Under the pieces are notes generated by a model that saw only the letters and a program-made list of their open reading frames with translations, ran no database searches and was not told the DNA's origin. DNA of 34,042 bases, taken from NCBI GenBank assembly GCA_017548045.1, contig JAFYNR010000052.1:1-34042 (forward strand). Direction: 5' to 3'. Position 1 is the stretch's first letter. Every line of letters begins with the position of its first letter. Source of the DNA: Clostridia bacterium. GTDB taxonomy: Bacteria > Bacillota > Clostridia > Oscillospirales > Acutalibacteraceae. Of this stretch, positions 1-8,123 are shown one piece after another. The translations under genes and the position numbers were made by a program.

Positions 1-140
1 CATTCACTGACATCTTTCCTCGTTCTTCACGAGAATTACTGCTGTACTTGAAGTACATACTCAAATTAATCTTCAAGGGTTTTTTAATCAATCGTTGTTT
101 AATTTTCAAGGTGCGTCGCATCCCGCTCACTCGCGAGTGC
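1..140 (-). other. Untranslated leader, rRNA-operon-like, truncated by the window edge
   Basis: This stretch holds no credible ORF. In the minus direction it contains a palindrome at 128-139, the boxA-like element at about 93-116, and two small hairpins: GTACTTCAAGTAC at about 46-58 and CTCGTGAAGAACGAG at about 19-33. A structured, antitermination-motif-containing leader is what is expected upstream of 16S or 23S rRNA. Whether 16S or 23S follows cannot be seen. Confidence 0.5.
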
Positions 141-146
141 TTGAAT

Positions 147-175
147 AATATATCACAACAAACAACCAATGTCAA
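147..175 (-). promoter_or_regulatory. Strong sigma-A promoter, probably of an rRNA operon leaving the window
   Basis: Read on the minus strand, TTGACA (170-175) and TATATT (147-152) are separated by exactly 17 bases. Immediately upstream of the -35 are long A/T tracts (about 176-212) that could act as an UP element. The predicted transcript starts near 140 and runs off the left edge. It begins with the palindrome CACTCGCGAGTG and then carries CTTGAAAATTAAACAACG, which resembles the boxA-like leader and spacer sequence of Firmicutes rRNA operons. No rRNA itself is inside the window, so the rRNA assignment is inference. Confidence 0.75.
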
Positions 176-282
176 CACTTTTTTTGAAAAAATTTCGGAT
201 TTTTTTCAACTTTACCATTTTGTATAATAGTGATAAACCTGATATTGGTTTTTTGTGCAATAATTACTACTATATGTTGTTT

Positions 283-894
283 TCAATCGTTATGACTGCG
301 TATTCTCTCGAAAATCTCTATAATTTTAAATCGTATTTCATATTTATACGATGATTTGACAATTTTAACACCGTCATCATCAAAAACAGCATTTATATCA
401 GTGTTTTCTGTTGCTGCGGGTAAACAAAGCGGCGGAAACATAACGCACCACCAATTATTCCCCTCACCGTTACCGAGAATTACTTTAAGCGATAAGTATT
501 CCCCTGCCGGTAAAGTAAAGGTTTCGTAGGTTCTGGTGGGATAATATTCCTTTACAAGCTGAACCCGTGAGCAATAATCAAAGCCTTCTTCACTCAATAT
601 ATTATTAATGTATGCTTCAATATCGTTTTTGTTATCCGAAAGTACATCGTATGCGGTTTCGACCGTCATATTACCCGAAAACAGTTCGTTACCGCTCCGG
701 AGAAGTTTATCTCTGACCGTCAGTTTAACTTTCTGATCAATATCCGAATCAGAATTAGCCAGAATATGCAACCGTACAACATCATCTCTTATACTGTTGC
801 AGGATATTCCGAAGCTGACAACCGAAAACGCCAATGTTAAAACAAGACCAAACGCAACAGATATTTCAATCATTTTGATTTTTTTCATAAGCAA
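283..894 (-). CDS. spoIIR: Stage II sporulation protein R (SpoIIR)
   Basis: SpoIIR is the forespore-made secreted signal that triggers SpoIIGA-dependent processing of pro-sigma-E in the mother cell. The N-terminus is a hydrophobic signal or anchor segment (about residues 8-30). It is followed by the family hallmark VRLHILANSDS (about 41-51) and the conserved NWWCVMFPPLC (about 147-157), and the length matches the family. The longest frame starts at a TTG at 894. The ATG at 888, giving MKKIKMIEIS, is equally plausible because AAAGGA lies upstream of both. A 10-bp hairpin (893-902 with 926-935) covers this initiation region. The gene follows mreB after about 50 bases on the same strand. In other spore formers spoIIR is sigma-F dependent; I could not identify a sigma-F promoter by eye. 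Confidence 0.93.
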   Translation of the reverse strand: MLMKKIKMIEISVAFGLVLTLAFSVVSFGISCNSIRDDVVRLHILANSDSDIDQKVKLTVRDKLLRSGNELFSGNMTVETAYDVLSDNKNDIEAYINNILSEEGFDYCSRVQLVKEYYPTRTYETFTLPAGEYLSLKVILGNGEGNNWWCVMFPPLCLPAATENTDINAVFDDDGVKIVKSSYKYEIRFKIIEIFERIRSHND

Positions 895-935
895 AACCGT
901 CCTTTACGTCTTTGATGACATTATTGGACGGTTTT
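893..935 (-). promoter_or_regulatory. Hairpin over the spoIIR translation start
   Basis: AAAACCGTCC (893-902) and GGACGGTTTT (926-935) form a perfect 10-bp stem with a 23-base loop. In the minus-strand transcript the 3' arm contains GGACGG of the spoIIR ribosome binding region and overlaps the possible TTG start. It may hide the start site or act as a weak mreB terminator (arm ends in UUUU). Function is inferred. Confidence 0.45.
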
Positions 936-942
936 TACAGTC

Positions 943-1989
943 TTATTCACTTAATTCGGGTTCAAGACCGCCGATTTCATCGCGCGCTTTGAAAACGTAT
1001 CCGTTCTGACTGAGAATATCGATATGAGCAAGCGCCTCTCCCGTACCCAGTGCAACGCAATTCATCGCATCCTTCGCAATAAATGTTTTGATACCCGTTT
1101 TCTTCTCAATCATTTTATCCATTCCTTTGAGAAGCGCACCGCCGCCGGTAAGATAAATTCCCGATTCGCAGATATCCGCAGAAAGCTCGGGCGGTGTAAG
1201 TTCAAGAACCGAACGCACTGCCTCGGCTATCGCTTCAAGATGAGGACGCATTGCAAGATAAACTTCGGTTGAGCTGACCTCAATACTGACGGGAAGATTG
1301 GTTATAAAGTGCTTACCTTTGACGGTCATACCCAACTCAACATCGCGTAAAAACGAATAACCGATTTGTTTTTTCAGCATTTCAGCGGTTTTATCACCGA
1401 TTATAACGTCACGCTCTCGTCTTATCTGCCTTGCAATAGCTTCATCAAAAGTATTGCCTGCAACCTTTATTGACCGTGAAACAGAAATACATCCCATTGT
1501 AATAACGGCAATATCGGTAGTACCGCCGCCGATATCCACAACCATAGCGCCTACGGGTCTGGTGCTTTTTATCCCTGCGCCCAGTGCGGCCGCAAGAGGC
1601 TCTTCAATAAGGCAGGCTTTTGCCGCACCTGCAGAAGTAACCAGGTCGAGAATCGTTCTTTTTTCAAGGCTTGTTGCCATCGACGGAACACAGATAACAA
1701 CATTGGGCTTGAAAATCATATTTTTACAAATCTTTGAAAGTATATATTTAAGAATATGCTTTGTTGCGGTAAAATCCGACACAACACCGTGCTCCATAGG
1801 CTTGACAACTCTGATTGAATCGGGATTTTTGCCTATCATATCCCAGGCTCGTTTGCCTACCGCAAGAAGCTTGCCGCTTTCTTTTTCATACGCCGCCGCA
1901 CTGGGCTCTGACATAACAACACCCTTACCTTCCACAAAAGCAACTACGGACGTCGTGCCGAGGTCAATACCTATATTTGCACCAAGCAT
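943..1989 (-). CDS. mreB: MreB/Mbl-type rod-shape determining actin homologue
   Basis: This bacterial actin polymerises under the membrane and positions the elongation peptidoglycan machinery. The 348-residue length is normal for the family. The actin/Hsp70 ATPase motifs are visible: phosphate 1 NIGIDLGTTSVVAF (residues 5-18), phosphate 2 VVDIGGGTTDIAVI (about 150-163), and the adenosine motif IYLTGGGALLKGM (about 285-297). The ATG at 1989 has AAGGTGG upstream. The gene is separated from mreC, mreD and minCD, which are not in the window, and lies next to spoIIR. Free-standing MreB paralogues next to sporulation genes (for example mbl beside spoIIID) occur in Bacillus, so this could be an Mbl-type copy; which paralogue it is cannot be settled here. 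Confidence 0.93.
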   Translation of the reverse strand: MLGANIGIDLGTTSVVAFVEGKGVVMSEPSAAAYEKESGKLLAVGKRAWDMIGKNPDSIRVVKPMEHGVVSDFTATKHILKYILSKICKNMIFKPNVVICVPSMATSLEKRTILDLVTSAGAAKACLIEEPLAAALGAGIKSTRPVGAMVVDIGGGTTDIAVITMGCISVSRSIKVAGNTFDEAIARQIRRERDVIIGDKTAEMLKKQIGYSFLRDVELGMTVKGKHFITNLPVSIEVSSTEVYLAMRPHLEAIAEAVRSVLELTPPELSADICESGIYLTGGGALLKGMDKMIEKKTGIKTFIAKDAMNCVALGTGEALAHIDILSQNGYVFKARDEIGGLEPELSE

Positions 1990-2026
1990 CGGATTACACC
2001 ACCTTTCTACATATTGTATAGTAGCA

Positions 2027-2731
2027 TTATTTCTTTTTCGGAGTCAGGGCAACCGAAACGCAATAAACGGACTCCGCACCGTAAAGCCACAGCATTTTCG
2101 AACATTCATTGAAGGTTTCACCCGTTGTTGAAATATCGTCAACAAGAAGAATGGTTTTTCCTTCAACCTCTGCAGGATTATTCACCTCAAACACACCGCT
2201 GAGGTTACCTTTTCTGAAAACAGACGAAATTGTATGCTGTTTTCGGGTTTCGTAAATTTTAACAAGAATATCTTTTTTGTGTTCAATGCCAAGATGTCTG
2301 CTCAGCTCATCCGCAAGAAGTTCGCATTGGTTATATCCTCTTTCTCGCCTGCTTTTATCGGTAAGAGGAACAGAAATTATAAAATCAAAATCAACGCTTT
2401 CAAATCTGCTGCGAACGGTTTTTGCCATTTCGCCGCCAAAGGCTTCAGCACTTGTGCGCCAACGTCTGAATTTATAAGCATGAATACCTTTTCTCACATT
2501 ACCGGTGAAATAAAAGGGTGCCGCCAGACCGTCATAATATTTTTCGGCATTTCTGCATGAGCAGCACTTTTTCTCTCTGCCGCATTTACGGCATATCTCG
2601 CCTTCAATACGCGGCAGACTTACCGCACAATCATCACAACACGACATTCCGGGCTTTACGGTTTTGCCGCAATATGAACATCTGCGCGGAAAAACAGCAT
2701 TGAGAAAAGCATCAAAAATCTTTATCATCAT
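2027..2731 (-). CDS. comFC: ComF family protein (phosphoribosyltransferase-like, ComFC)
   Basis: This is a ComFC/GntX-type protein linked to DNA uptake in naturally competent bacteria and widespread elsewhere. The N-terminal third is a cysteine-rich zinc-finger region with several CxxC pairs (CSYC, CRKC, CCSC, about residues 18-62). The C-terminal half is a type I PRTase fold with the PRPP loop LLVDDISTTGE (about 194-204). The start ATG at 2731 overlaps the stop codon of recD2 (ATGA), so translation is probably coupled. It sits between recD2 and mreB on the same strand, 37 bases before mreB. No other competence genes are present, so a competence role is only an inference from the family. Confidence 0.9.
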   Translation of the reverse strand: MMIKIFDAFLNAVFPRRCSYCGKTVKPGMSCCDDCAVSLPRIEGEICRKCGREKKCCSCRNAEKYYDGLAAPFYFTGNVRKGIHAYKFRRWRTSAEAFGGEMAKTVRSRFESVDFDFIISVPLTDKSRRERGYNQCELLADELSRHLGIEHKKDILVKIYETRKQHTISSVFRKGNLSGVFEVNNPAEVEGKTILLVDDISTTGETFNECSKMLWLYGAESVYCVSVALTPKKK

Positions 2732-4944
2732 CCGTCACCCAACATAATGAAATTTTTGAGTGCGGAATAACGCTTTGCCTTACTGTTATTTGCAACCATT
2801 TTTTCAACCGTACTTTTTGTACCCACAAGAACCATCATTTTTTTGGCTCTCGTAACGGCTGTATAAAGCAAATTTCTGTATGCAAGCTGTTCAACCACAC
2901 CGACAACCGGCATTACGACGGCGTCGAATTCATTACCCTGGCTTTTATGCACCGTTACCGCATATGCGTGTTCAAGCTCGGCACGGCTCTCGAAAGGATA
3001 CTCTGCCAATCTGTCATCATACCTGACATAAAGCAGATGTGCACCTTCGTCTATTTTTTCAAGCATACCTATATCGCCGTTAAAAACTCCCAAGCCGTCT
3101 TTATCGCCGCTTGTCCAGGGAATATTGTAGTTGTTTTTAACCTGCATAAGCTTATCCCCTTCACGCAGAGTACACTGCCCGAAGGTATGATCACGCTTAT
3201 GCTTGGCGGGAGGATTAAGCGCCGCCTGAAGAATTTTATTGATATGAACGGTGCCTGCATCTCCTTTTCTTGACGGGCAAAGCACCTGTATATCTTCCGT
3301 GGGAGAATAGCCGTATGCCTTAGGAAGCCTTTCCGCGCAAAGCTCTGCAACGGTTTTGGCGGTAATATAGGGAGATGTTCTTTCAAGGAAGAAAAAGTCC
3401 TTGTCGGTGCGGGATATTTCGGGTAATTCACCGTTTACGATTTTATGTGCATTCGTAACAATAAGGCTTTCCATCGCCTGACGGAATACATCTTTGAGCT
3501 CAACCACAGGTAATGCCTTCGAATTGATTATATCGTGCAGAACGTTGCCTGCACCGACAGGCGGAAGCTGGTCTGAATCCCCTACCATAACAAGCCTGCA
3601 GCCTATCGGCAGCGCGTCAAGCAGGCTTGAAAACAGAACAATATCCACCATTGAAAGCTCGTCGATGATAACTGCGCCTGCGCTGATGGGATTCCTTTTG
3701 TTACGCTGAAATACAGGTCTGTCGCTGTTATCCCATTCAACCTCAAGAAGACGGTGAATGGTTTTGGCTTCTCTGCCCGTAAGCTCACTCATACGCTTTG
3801 CGGCTCTGCCCGTAGGTGCGGCAAGCGCAACCTCAAGCCCCTGATTTTCAAACACCTTCAGAATTCCTCTGAGAGTTGTTGTTTTTCCCGTACCGGGACC
3901 GCCTGTAAGAACAAGAATACCCTTTTCTACCGCAAGTCTGATTGCAAGGCGCTGGCGCTCGTTATAGCAAACACCGCTTATCAGTTCGGATTTATCAATC
4001 TGTTCATCAATATTATCAAGGCATTTGGGTGCAAATCTTTTCATAAAAAGAATTGAATTTGCCGCATTCTTTTCAGCATTGTATATATCGGGAAGAAAAA
4101 TGAAATCCTTTGAACTGAGATTATCCGCCGTAAGCTGACGGGTTTCAATAAGATAATCGATACGCATTTCGACGGTATCCGCACTTACATCCAGCAAATC
4201 ACAACAGGGCGGAATAAGCTTTTCTCTCGGCAAGCAGGTGTGACCGTTATAGAGATTATGCTTCACTACGTAAAGTATACCTGCATCAACCCTGCATTCA
4301 TCCGCAGGAGGAACTGGCAGGCGGCTTGCAATACTGCAGGCTTTTTCAAACGTTATGCCCACACCCTCACTGCAAAGCAGATAAGGATTCCGTTCAACGG
4401 TTTCAACCGACCTTGAGCCGAAAACCTTAAAAACCTTAAGACACTCTGCGGTTGTGATGCCGTATTTTTCAAGGGATATCAGTGCCTCACGCTCTGCGGC
4501 ACGCCGTCTGAATTCAGATGCAATCTCACGGGCTCTTTCTTTTGAAATGCCTTTGATTTCGGCAAGCCTTTCGGGACGGTTTTCTATTATATAAAATGTA
4601 TCTTCACCGAAACGCTCAATTATTTTCTGCGCAGTTTTTTCTTTGACACCCTTAACAATACCCGACGAAAGATACGAAAGCATATCCGCCGCAGTCTGGG
4701 GCATTTCACGGGTGCACATTTCAAACTTAAACTGTTTGCCGAAGGTTGGATGAACGGTCCATTTACCCGTAAACGATACTTTTTCACCGTTGTAAAGCTC
4801 GCCTACGTTACCCGTAGCAGTAAAAAGCTCACCGTCACTTGAAAAATCAAACACAGTGTAGCCGTTTTCCGTATTGCGGTACGTTATATATTCAACAGTA
4901 CCCGTAATTGTTATCAATTCATCCATAACAACCATAGTAATCAA
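2728..4944 (-). CDS. recD2: RecD2-type SF1 ATP-dependent 5'-3' DNA helicase
   Basis: RecD2 is the RecBC-independent RecD-like helicase of Firmicutes and Deinococcus, acting in replication-fork maintenance and repair. The N-terminal part carries an OB-like segment and helix-hairpin-helix repeats (about residues 88-150, including LAEIKGISKERA). The helicase core starts with Walker A GGPGTGKTTT (about 348-357), Walker B/motif II VIIDELSMVD (about 420-430), a Q/motif III region GDSDQLPPVGAGN, and the C-terminal motifs TVHKSQGNEFDAV and LLYTAVTRAKK. The 738-residue length is typical. The frame opens at a TTG (4944), with ATG codons at 4935 and 4926. The ATG at 4926 (MDELITITG) fits the family N-terminus best, though no strong ribosome binding site is visible. 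It follows rnpB directly. Confidence 0.94.
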   Translation of the reverse strand: MITMVVMDELITITGTVEYITYRNTENGYTVFDFSSDGELFTATGNVGELYNGEKVSFTGKWTVHPTFGKQFKFEMCTREMPQTAADMLSYLSSGIVKGVKEKTAQKIIERFGEDTFYIIENRPERLAEIKGISKERAREIASEFRRRAAEREALISLEKYGITTAECLKVFKVFGSRSVETVERNPYLLCSEGVGITFEKACSIASRLPVPPADECRVDAGILYVVKHNLYNGHTCLPREKLIPPCCDLLDVSADTVEMRIDYLIETRQLTADNLSSKDFIFLPDIYNAEKNAANSILFMKRFAPKCLDNIDEQIDKSELISGVCYNERQRLAIRLAVEKGILVLTGGPGTGKTTTLRGILKVFENQGLEVALAAPTGRAAKRMSELTGREAKTIHRLLEVEWDNSDRPVFQRNKRNPISAGAVIIDELSMVDIVLFSSLLDALPIGCRLVMVGDSDQLPPVGAGNVLHDIINSKALPVVELKDVFRQAMESLIVTNAHKIVNGELPEISRTDKDFFFLERTSPYITAKTVAELCAERLPKAYGYSPTEDIQVLCPSRKGDAGTVHINKILQAALNPPAKHKRDHTFGQCTLREGDKLMQVKNNYNIPWTSGDKDGLGVFNGDIGMLEKIDEGAHLLYVRYDDRLAEYPFESRAELEHAYAVTVHKSQGNEFDAVVMPVVGVVEQLAYRNLLYTAVTRAKKMMVLVGTKSTVEKMVANNSKAKRYSALKNFIMLGDG

Positions 4945-4954
4945 AATTAAGCAG

Positions 4955-5316
4955 TGCCGAGACGGTCTGTAAGCCGAGTTCTGTCATTAAAGGCAATCAT
5001 CTGTCTACACCTTACGTTGCCGCAAGGCTTAAGCCACCCGTCGGAGTATCGTCGAGCAGACGCCGGAGCAAAGCTCCTCCCCCTGTCGGTGTTGCTTCGG
5101 ATAGGGTTTGCAGGGCCGTGCGGTTCCCCGCACGCCGGTGAGCTCTTACCTCGCCTTTCCACCCTTACCTGCATAAAGCAGGCGGTATATCTCTGTTGCA
5201 CTTTCCCTAAGGTCACCCTCGGCGGCCGTTAGCCGTTATCCTGCTCTGTGAAGCTCGGACTTTCCTCACGCAGCAAAGCTGCCCGCGACTGCCCAACCGT
5301 CTCAGCACACGTGCTC
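4955..5316 (-). ncRNA. rnpB: RNase P RNA (class A)
   Basis: This is the catalytic RNA that matures tRNA 5' ends. The minus strand shows the universal 5' element GAGGAAAGTCCGAGCTTC (about 5255-5272), the internal signature GGAAAGGCGAGGTAAGAGC, and the 3' signature ACAGAACTCGGCTTACAG (about 4968-4985) that completes the P4 core. The ends close as helix P1: TGCTGAGACGGT near 5296-5307 pairs with ACCGTCTCGGCA at 4955-4966, with one G-U wobble. The overall layout and size of about 350 nt fit the ancestral class A fold. It is transcribed toward recD2 and has its own promoter. The 5' end is taken as the predicted transcription start; the mature end may be a few bases inside. Confidence 0.96.
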
Positions 5317-5322
5317 CGTATT

Positions 5323-5351
5323 ATTGTAAATCACCTTTTGTAAAATGTCAA
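5323..5351 (-). promoter_or_regulatory. rnpB promoter
   Basis: TTGACA (5346-5351), a 17-base spacer and TACAAT (5323-5328) on the minus strand give a predicted start near 5316, immediately before the P1 helix of rnpB. Confidence 0.8.
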
Positions 5352-5392
5352 ACAAAATGAATACATATTTAAAATAATTTACATTTTAGATA

Positions 5393-5421
5393 TTGTATAA
5401 GCATCGGTTTTGATATAGAAT
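5393..5421 (+). promoter_or_regulatory. Candidate promoter for the LCP gene
   Basis: TTGTAT (5393-5398), 17 bases, TAGAAT (5416-5421) lie 29 bases before the start codon, back to back with the rnpB promoter. The -35 matches only partly and an overlapping TATAAA is also present, so the exact hexamers are uncertain. Confidence 0.4.
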
Positions 5422-5449
5422 TATATAAAACCATTGAAAGGACAAGCCG

Positions 5450-6499
5450 ATGGACGATATATATATTTCAAAAAACCGAAAGAATTCAAAGGATTTTATT
5501 GTTGAGATACCTGAAGATGAATTTCTTTCTGCTCCGCCCGAGAATAACGAGCCTCCGAAAAAAAGCAAAAGAAAGAAGCACCGTTTTCTCAGATTCATTG
5601 CAAAAACCGCTGCTGCAGTTTTTATTCTGAGTTCGGTATTCATTTTCTTTTTCGCCGCTTTTTCGGGGTATACGCGCAACGACCTTGACAGAAACGAATA
5701 CGTTTCTTCCGCACAGCTCAAAAGAAGCCCTCTCGTAACCAACATTCTGCTTCTCGGTGTTGACGGAAGTGCGGAGTCATCCTCCCGCTCCGATTCAATG
5801 ATACTTGTTTCGGTTGACTTTGCACACGCAAAAATAAAGCTCACTTCGTTTCTTCGTGACAGCTGGGTTGAGATTCCCTCAAAAGGAAAGAAGGCAAAGC
5901 TTAATGCCGCCTGTTCATATGGCGGACCTCAGCTTGTATGCGACACAATCGAATACAACTTCGGCGTTGATATCGACCATTTTGTTATGGTTGATTTTGA
6001 TATGTTCACTCAGATTATCGACAGCCTGGGCGGTGTTGAGGTTGAAGTTACAAAAAAAGAAGCAAACTTCATCAACCGCACCACACGTCAGAACGTAGAC
6101 TACGGCGACAGTGTACGTCTTAACGGTGATGAGGCTCTTGTTTACTGCAGAATACGAAAGCTCGACAGCGATTATATGAGAACATACCGTCAGAGAAAGG
6201 TTATCACCGCACTTATCAATCAGGCAAAGGAAGCCGGCATACCGAAGCTGATTGACACTATGAGGCAAGTATTTCCCCTCATTCAGACTGATATGTCACC
6301 GCTTGAGATAACCGCATTTGCCTATAAGGCAGGTGCAGGCATAATTGCTTTTGACATTGAGCAGAACAGAGTTCCCACCGACGAACATATGACACCGAAA
6401 ACCATTAACGGTCAATGGGTGGAAACTCTTGATATTGAAGCAACAAAGGATTACCTTATCGAATATATTTACACAAACAACATCAAAATCGAGGAATAA
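5450..6499 (+). CDS. LytR-CpsA-Psr (LCP) family cell-wall glycopolymer ligase
   Basis: LCP proteins transfer undecaprenyl-linked teichoic acids or capsule polymers onto peptidoglycan outside the cell. A basic cytoplasmic head (KKSKRKKHR, about residues 38-46) is followed by one transmembrane helix (about 50-72) and the extracellular LCP domain. In that domain NILLLGVDG, RSDSMILVSVD, SFLRDSWVEIP, the GGPQLVCDTIEYNFG segment and ALVYCRIRKLDSDYMRTYRQ carry the conserved Asp and Arg residues that bind the polyprenyl pyrophosphate. The start ATG at 5450 has AAAGGA at good spacing. It stands alone, divergent from rnpB and convergent with the Lrp gene. The substrate polymer cannot be told from sequence. 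Confidence 0.93.
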   Translation: MDDIYISKNRKNSKDFIVEIPEDEFLSAPPENNEPPKKSKRKKHRFLRFIAKTAAAVFILSSVFIFFFAAFSGYTRNDLDRNEYVSSAQLKRSPLVTNILLLGVDGSAESSSRSDSMILVSVDFAHAKIKLTSFLRDSWVEIPSKGKKAKLNAACSYGGPQLVCDTIEYNFGVDIDHFVMVDFDMFTQIIDSLGGVEVEVTKKEANFINRTTRQNVDYGDSVRLNGDEALVYCRIRKLDSDYMRTYRQRKVITALINQAKEAGIPKLIDTMRQVFPLIQTDMSPLEITAFAYKAGAGIIAFDIEQNRVPTDEHMTPKTINGQWVETLDIEATKDYLIEYIYTNNIKIEE

Positions 6500-6523
6500 A
6501 AAAGCCTCCCGTAACGGGAGGCT
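6497..6523 (-). terminator. Intrinsic terminator of the Lrp gene, shared with the LCP gene
   Basis: AGCCTCCCG (6503-6511) pairs with CGGGAGGCT (6515-6523) around a three-base loop. In the minus direction it is followed by TTTTTT (6502-6497), four bases beyond the Lrp stop codon. It also lies just after the convergent LCP stop, but without a U tract in that direction. Confidence 0.88.
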
Positions 6524-6527
6524 GAAT

Positions 6528-6983
6528 TCAGATTTCATCACTGATTTCGGGTGAATATACTTCTTTTTCGGTTGAAAGAACTATCTGTGTTTCGGTTGAT
6601 AACACACCACTTACGGAGCTGACTTCAGTAAGAAGCTTTTCAAGCCCCTTGGCATTCTCAACGCAAGCCTTCAGAACGTAGGTATGCTCACCCGTTATAC
6701 TGTGGCATTCAATAATCTGAGGATGCTTGCTTATAAACTCCGAAAAAATTCCGCAGAACTTCGGGTGTTCGAGATTCACAAAGATAAATGCGGTTAAATC
6801 CATACCCAGCATTTCTTTATTGAGCACAGCCGTATACTGCTTGATAATACCGCTTGATTCAAGCTTTTTGATTCGCTCAATAACGGCAGAAACGGACATA
6901 TTAACTTTATTTCCGATAACCGAAGCATTTTCTCTCGAATTGGCTTTGAGGCACTCGATTATCCTGATATCAACAGCATCCAT
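6528..6983 (-). CDS. Lrp/AsnC family transcriptional regulator
   Basis: This is a feast/famine-type regulator. Residues 1-55 form the winged HTH (DIRIIECLKANSRENASVIGN... MSVSAVIERIKKLESSGIIKQ). Residues about 65-145 form the RAM/ligand-binding domain with the typical GEHTYVLKACV strand. The 151-residue length is normal. It starts with ATG at 6983; only a weak GGG is seen upstream as SD. It has its own promoter and terminator, so it is monocistronic. The divergent neighbour is a GNAT acetyltransferase, which could be a target, though the sequence alone does not show that. Confidence 0.92.
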   Translation of the reverse strand: MDAVDIRIIECLKANSRENASVIGNKVNMSVSAVIERIKKLESSGIIKQYTAVLNKEMLGMDLTAFIFVNLEHPKFCGIFSEFISKHPQIIECHSITGEHTYVLKACVENAKGLEKLLTEVSSVSGVLSTETQIVLSTEKEVYSPEISDEI

Positions 6984-7015
6984 TCAATCAACCCGTTCAA
7001 ATATTTTTCATTTCT

Positions 7016-7043
7016 ATAATACCAAAAACAATAAAATAGTCAA
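7016..7043 (-). promoter_or_regulatory. Promoter of the Lrp gene
   Basis: TTGACT (7038-7043), a 16-base spacer and TATTAT (7016-7021) on the minus strand place the start about 25 bases before the ATG at 6983. Confidence 0.65.
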
Positions 7044-7148
7044 GGCTAATACAAAAATTTTTTCGGATTAACTGAAAATTATTGCAAAATATTTTTAATT
7101 ATGCTCATTTTACCGAATAATTTCAGCAAAAGAAAGGATTACATATAT

Positions 7149-7604
7149 ATGAAAACTGTTTTTAGACCATTCAGAGAAACTGACAGACAAGATTTTTTCA
7201 GAATGGTAAAAAAATTCTACGCTCCGCCTGCAACACTCCACACTCCGCCCGATGACGTTATGCTCAGCTGCTTTGACGCATCACTTATAACACCCGAGCT
7301 TGTTAAGGGTATTATGTTTGAGCGAAACGGTTCATCCGTGGGATATGCCATTGTATCTCTCAAATTCGAAACCGAGGTGGGCGGTGTTGCTGCCTGGATT
7401 GAAGAGCTTTACGTTGAGGATTTTTGCAGAAGCGAAGGAATCGGCAAAAAGTTTTTTGAATACCTTCAGAATGAACTGAAGGGTAAAATCAGAAGACTGC
7501 GCCTTGAAGTGGGTGAGGATAACGCAGGAGCGATAAAGCTGTATAAAAATCTCGGGTTTGAATTCCTTGATTACAGGCAGATGGTTATTGACCGCGATTT
7601 TTAA
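7149..7604 (+). CDS. GNAT family N-acetyltransferase
   Basis: This is an acetyl-CoA dependent acetyltransferase of unknown substrate, 151 residues. The acetyl-CoA pyrophosphate loop is RSEGIGKKFFEYL (about 98-110), preceded by the strand AWIEELYVEDF and followed by RLRLEVGEDNAGAIKLYKNLGFE, the usual motif A/B arrangement. The start at ATG 7149 (MKTVFRPFRE) is chosen over an upstream ATG at 7101 because AAAGGA lies 9 bases before it. The stop codon TAA (7602-7604) overlaps that of the convergent lipoprotein gene, so no terminator fits between them. RimI-like protein acetylation or small-molecule resistance are both possible. Confidence 0.88.
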   Translation: MKTVFRPFRETDRQDFFRMVKKFYAPPATLHTPPDDVMLSCFDASLITPELVKGIMFERNGSSVGYAIVSLKFETEVGGVAAWIEELYVEDFCRSEGIGKKFFEYLQNELKGKIRRLRLEVGEDNAGAIKLYKNLGFEFLDYRQMVIDRDF

Positions 7605-8122
7605 TATTCGATTATATCATTCTGTTTAAGGCTGAATTCAACCTCGCTCCGCGGCGAAAGCTTTCTGTTTTCAACGGAAAAATACAGGCACTCACCCGAT
7701 AACTTTGCGGAACAGGAATACCACTTGGTTTCGTAATACCGAATTCCTGCGTCAGGTTCCTGATTTTCAAACAATTCTTTTATCATCTTATCCGCATCCT
7801 CATTGGGTGCATAAACCGATATAACGCTTTTTACACATTGAGTAAACAAATCAATCTTGTCTGTGTGACTGCAGGCAAGGTTGATTTTTTCTGTATTCCC
7901 CTGCCCGTCTGCACGGGTTTCCATAACGAAACCGTTCTCTCCGCCGTACTCAAAAAACACGGTATCCGAATTTTTCTCCGAAAAAGAAAGGGCTTCATCA
8001 ATAACAAAAAACCCATCGTATTCACACAATCTTTCGGTCAGAAGACTGATATTCACCTTTTCCTGTGCCGAACAGGACACAAGTAACATAACCGATAAAA
8101 CCAGCAAGGCAACTTTTTTCAT
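7601..8122 (-). CDS. Predicted lipoprotein of unknown function
   Basis: The first residues MKKVALLVLSVMLLVSC form a typical lipoprotein signal peptide with the lipobox LVSC, so Cys17 would be lipidated and the protein anchored on the outer face of the membrane. The remaining roughly 155 residues are mixed alpha/beta, acidic and contain a DADKMIKELFE helix. They resemble small Clostridia lipoproteins, but I do not recognise a named domain with certainty. The ATG at 8122 follows the stop of the TIGR04086-type gene at once (TGATATG), so the two are probably translationally coupled. An in-frame upstream extension to 8182 would overlap that gene and remove the signal peptide, so it is rejected. 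Confidence 0.75.
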   Translation of the reverse strand: MKKVALLVLSVMLLVSCSAQEKVNISLLTERLCEYDGFFVIDEALSFSEKNSDTVFFEYGGENGFVMETRADGQGNTEKINLACSHTDKIDLFTQCVKSVISVYAPNEDADKMIKELFENQEPDAGIRYYETKWYSCSAKLSGECLYFSVENRKLSPRSEVEFSLKQNDIIEY

Positions 8123-8123
8123 A

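Noticed and set aside
183-212. Terminator of spoIIR formed by TTGAAAAAA/TTTTTTCAA
   Set aside because: The stem is only A/T and weak, and sits about 70 bases past the stop; it more likely serves as A-tract/UP element of the left-edge promoter.
169-354. 61-codon plus-strand ORF near the left edge
   Set aside because: Low-complexity sequence overlapping the rRNA-type promoter and the spoIIR 3' end, without SD.
1454-2131. 225-codon plus-strand ORF
   Set aside because: It is antisense to mreB and comFC, has no SD and no recognisable motif; the minus-strand genes are clearly real.
4947-5232. ORFs of about 90 codons on both strands
   Set aside because: They lie entirely inside the RNase P RNA gene, whose conserved core and P1 pairing explain the sequence.
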